A DNA stretch of 6,335 nucleotides, taken from NCBI GenBank assembly GCA_025458585.1, contig JALOSD010000096.1:1-6335 (forward strand). Reading direction: 5' to 3'. Shown in pieces: positions 6,096 to 6,335 of this stretch. Numbering within the stretch: the stretch's first letter is position 1; the number at the start of each line of letters is the position of its first letter. A program made the position numbers and the translations under genes. The notes beneath the pieces are model-generated. The model saw only the letters and a program-made list of their open reading frames with translations, made no database searches and was not told where the DNA came from. The DNA is from Burkholderiaceae bacterium (lineage in GTDB: Bacteria; Pseudomonadota; Gammaproteobacteria; Burkholderiales; Burkholderiaceae_C).

Positions 6096-6335
6096 GTGAA
6101 CGGCTCGGCGCGCTGGCCGCAGGTCCTCGCGGCCGCGCTGCTCGGCCTGCTCGTCGTGCTGGCCTGGTGGGCGCCGCTCGACGCCGCCGCCGAACGGCAG
6201 GTCGACGCCGGGCTCAAGCGCGCGCTCGCCACGTTTGCCGCGGCGCGTGCCCTCAACGCGCTGATCTCGGTGGCGCAGGGCACCGAGGTCGCGCTCGAGC
6301 CGGCGGGCGTCGGCGTGACGTTCACGCCCGGGCAG
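6096..6335 (+). CDS. Conserved hypothetical membrane-anchored protein (3' end cut by window edge)
   Basis: The first 80 codons of a gene that continues past the right edge. After a short polar start (VNGSARWPQ) comes one strongly hydrophobic segment at about residues 10-27 (VLAAALLGLLVVLAWWAP). This would be an uncleaved anchor or a signal peptide with possible cleavage near DAAA. Next is an alanine-rich, probably helical stretch, then ALNALISVAQGTEVALEPAGVGVTFTPGQ. From memory, a similar ISxxQGTEVxxxPAGVGVxxxPG pattern recurs in uncharacterised proteobacterial membrane proteins. I cannot give a function. The GTG at 6096 is the only plausible start: no in-frame start is visible back to the end of the pntB remnant. 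No clear Shine-Dalgarno precedes it; a GC-rich hairpin does. It lies on the pnt strand, 40 bases after the remnant, and could be co-transcribed. Confidence 0.65.
   Translation, partial: MNGSARWPQVLAAALLGLLVVLAWWAPLDAAAERQVDAGLKRALATFAAARALNALISVAQGTEVALEPAGVGVTFTPGQ

Noticed and set aside
4585..6099. Plus-strand open frame of 504 codons overlapping pntB
   Set aside because: It is out of frame with pntB and codes for an arginine/alanine/glycine-rich chain without family features.
4331..6325. Minus-strand open frame of 664 codons opposite pntB
   Set aside because: The product is rich in His, Arg, Asp and Ala with no recognisable domain, and pntB on the other strand is unmistakable. Long antisense frames are expected with GC-rich third positions.
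1..6335. CRISPR array, insertion sequence, tRNA, rRNA, prophage or defence genes
   Set aside because: No regularly spaced repeats, transposase or integrase motifs, or tRNA-like cloverleaf were found. The densely packed coding regions are explained by the listed genes.

Overview
The window is very GC-rich (roughly 70% or more) with G or C at nearly every third codon position. The encoded proteins look betaproteobacterial. Inference: a member of the Burkholderiales, possibly close to Rubrivivax, Leptothrix or Methylibium. The main clue is an alpha/beta hydrolase that resembles BchO, a protein known from bacteriochlorophyll-making bacteria. I could run no search, so the placement is tentative.

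Left half, minus strand (1-2525): three closely packed genes read right to left. They are a NudJ-like Nudix hydrolase, a BchO-like alpha/beta hydrolase starting at the base after the nudJ stop, and 33 bases later mnmA, the tRNA 2-thiouridylase. mnmA is cut by the left window edge only a few residues before its expected end. nudJ and mnmA are also neighbours in E. coli, so the hydrolase looks like an insertion into an old gene pair. Both nudJ and mnmA have a -10-like hexamer exactly six bases before their ATG and no well-placed Shine-Dalgarno sequence.

Middle (2526-2799): a 274-base divergent intergenic region with no credible gene. It has one relatively AT-rich patch near 2570-2595, then several short GC-rich hairpins leading to a clear ribosome binding site.

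Right half, plus strand (2800-6335): pntA and pntB encode the alpha and beta subunits of the proton-translocating NAD(P) transhydrogenase. Together they use the proton gradient to reduce NADP+ with NADH. Both are full length and keep their key motifs. Directly after the pntB stop, in the same reading frame, lies a 78-codon open stretch that is a diverged copy of the last 70 or so residues of PntB (the end of the NADP(H)-binding domain). It has no start of its own and is best read as a pntB remnant. A GC-rich hairpin follows, then the start of a small membrane-anchored protein of unknown function that runs off the right edge.

The most unusual item is the pntB remnant. Otherwise the window is mostly conserved housekeeping metabolism. 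I found no CRISPR array, insertion sequence, tRNA, rRNA or defence system.
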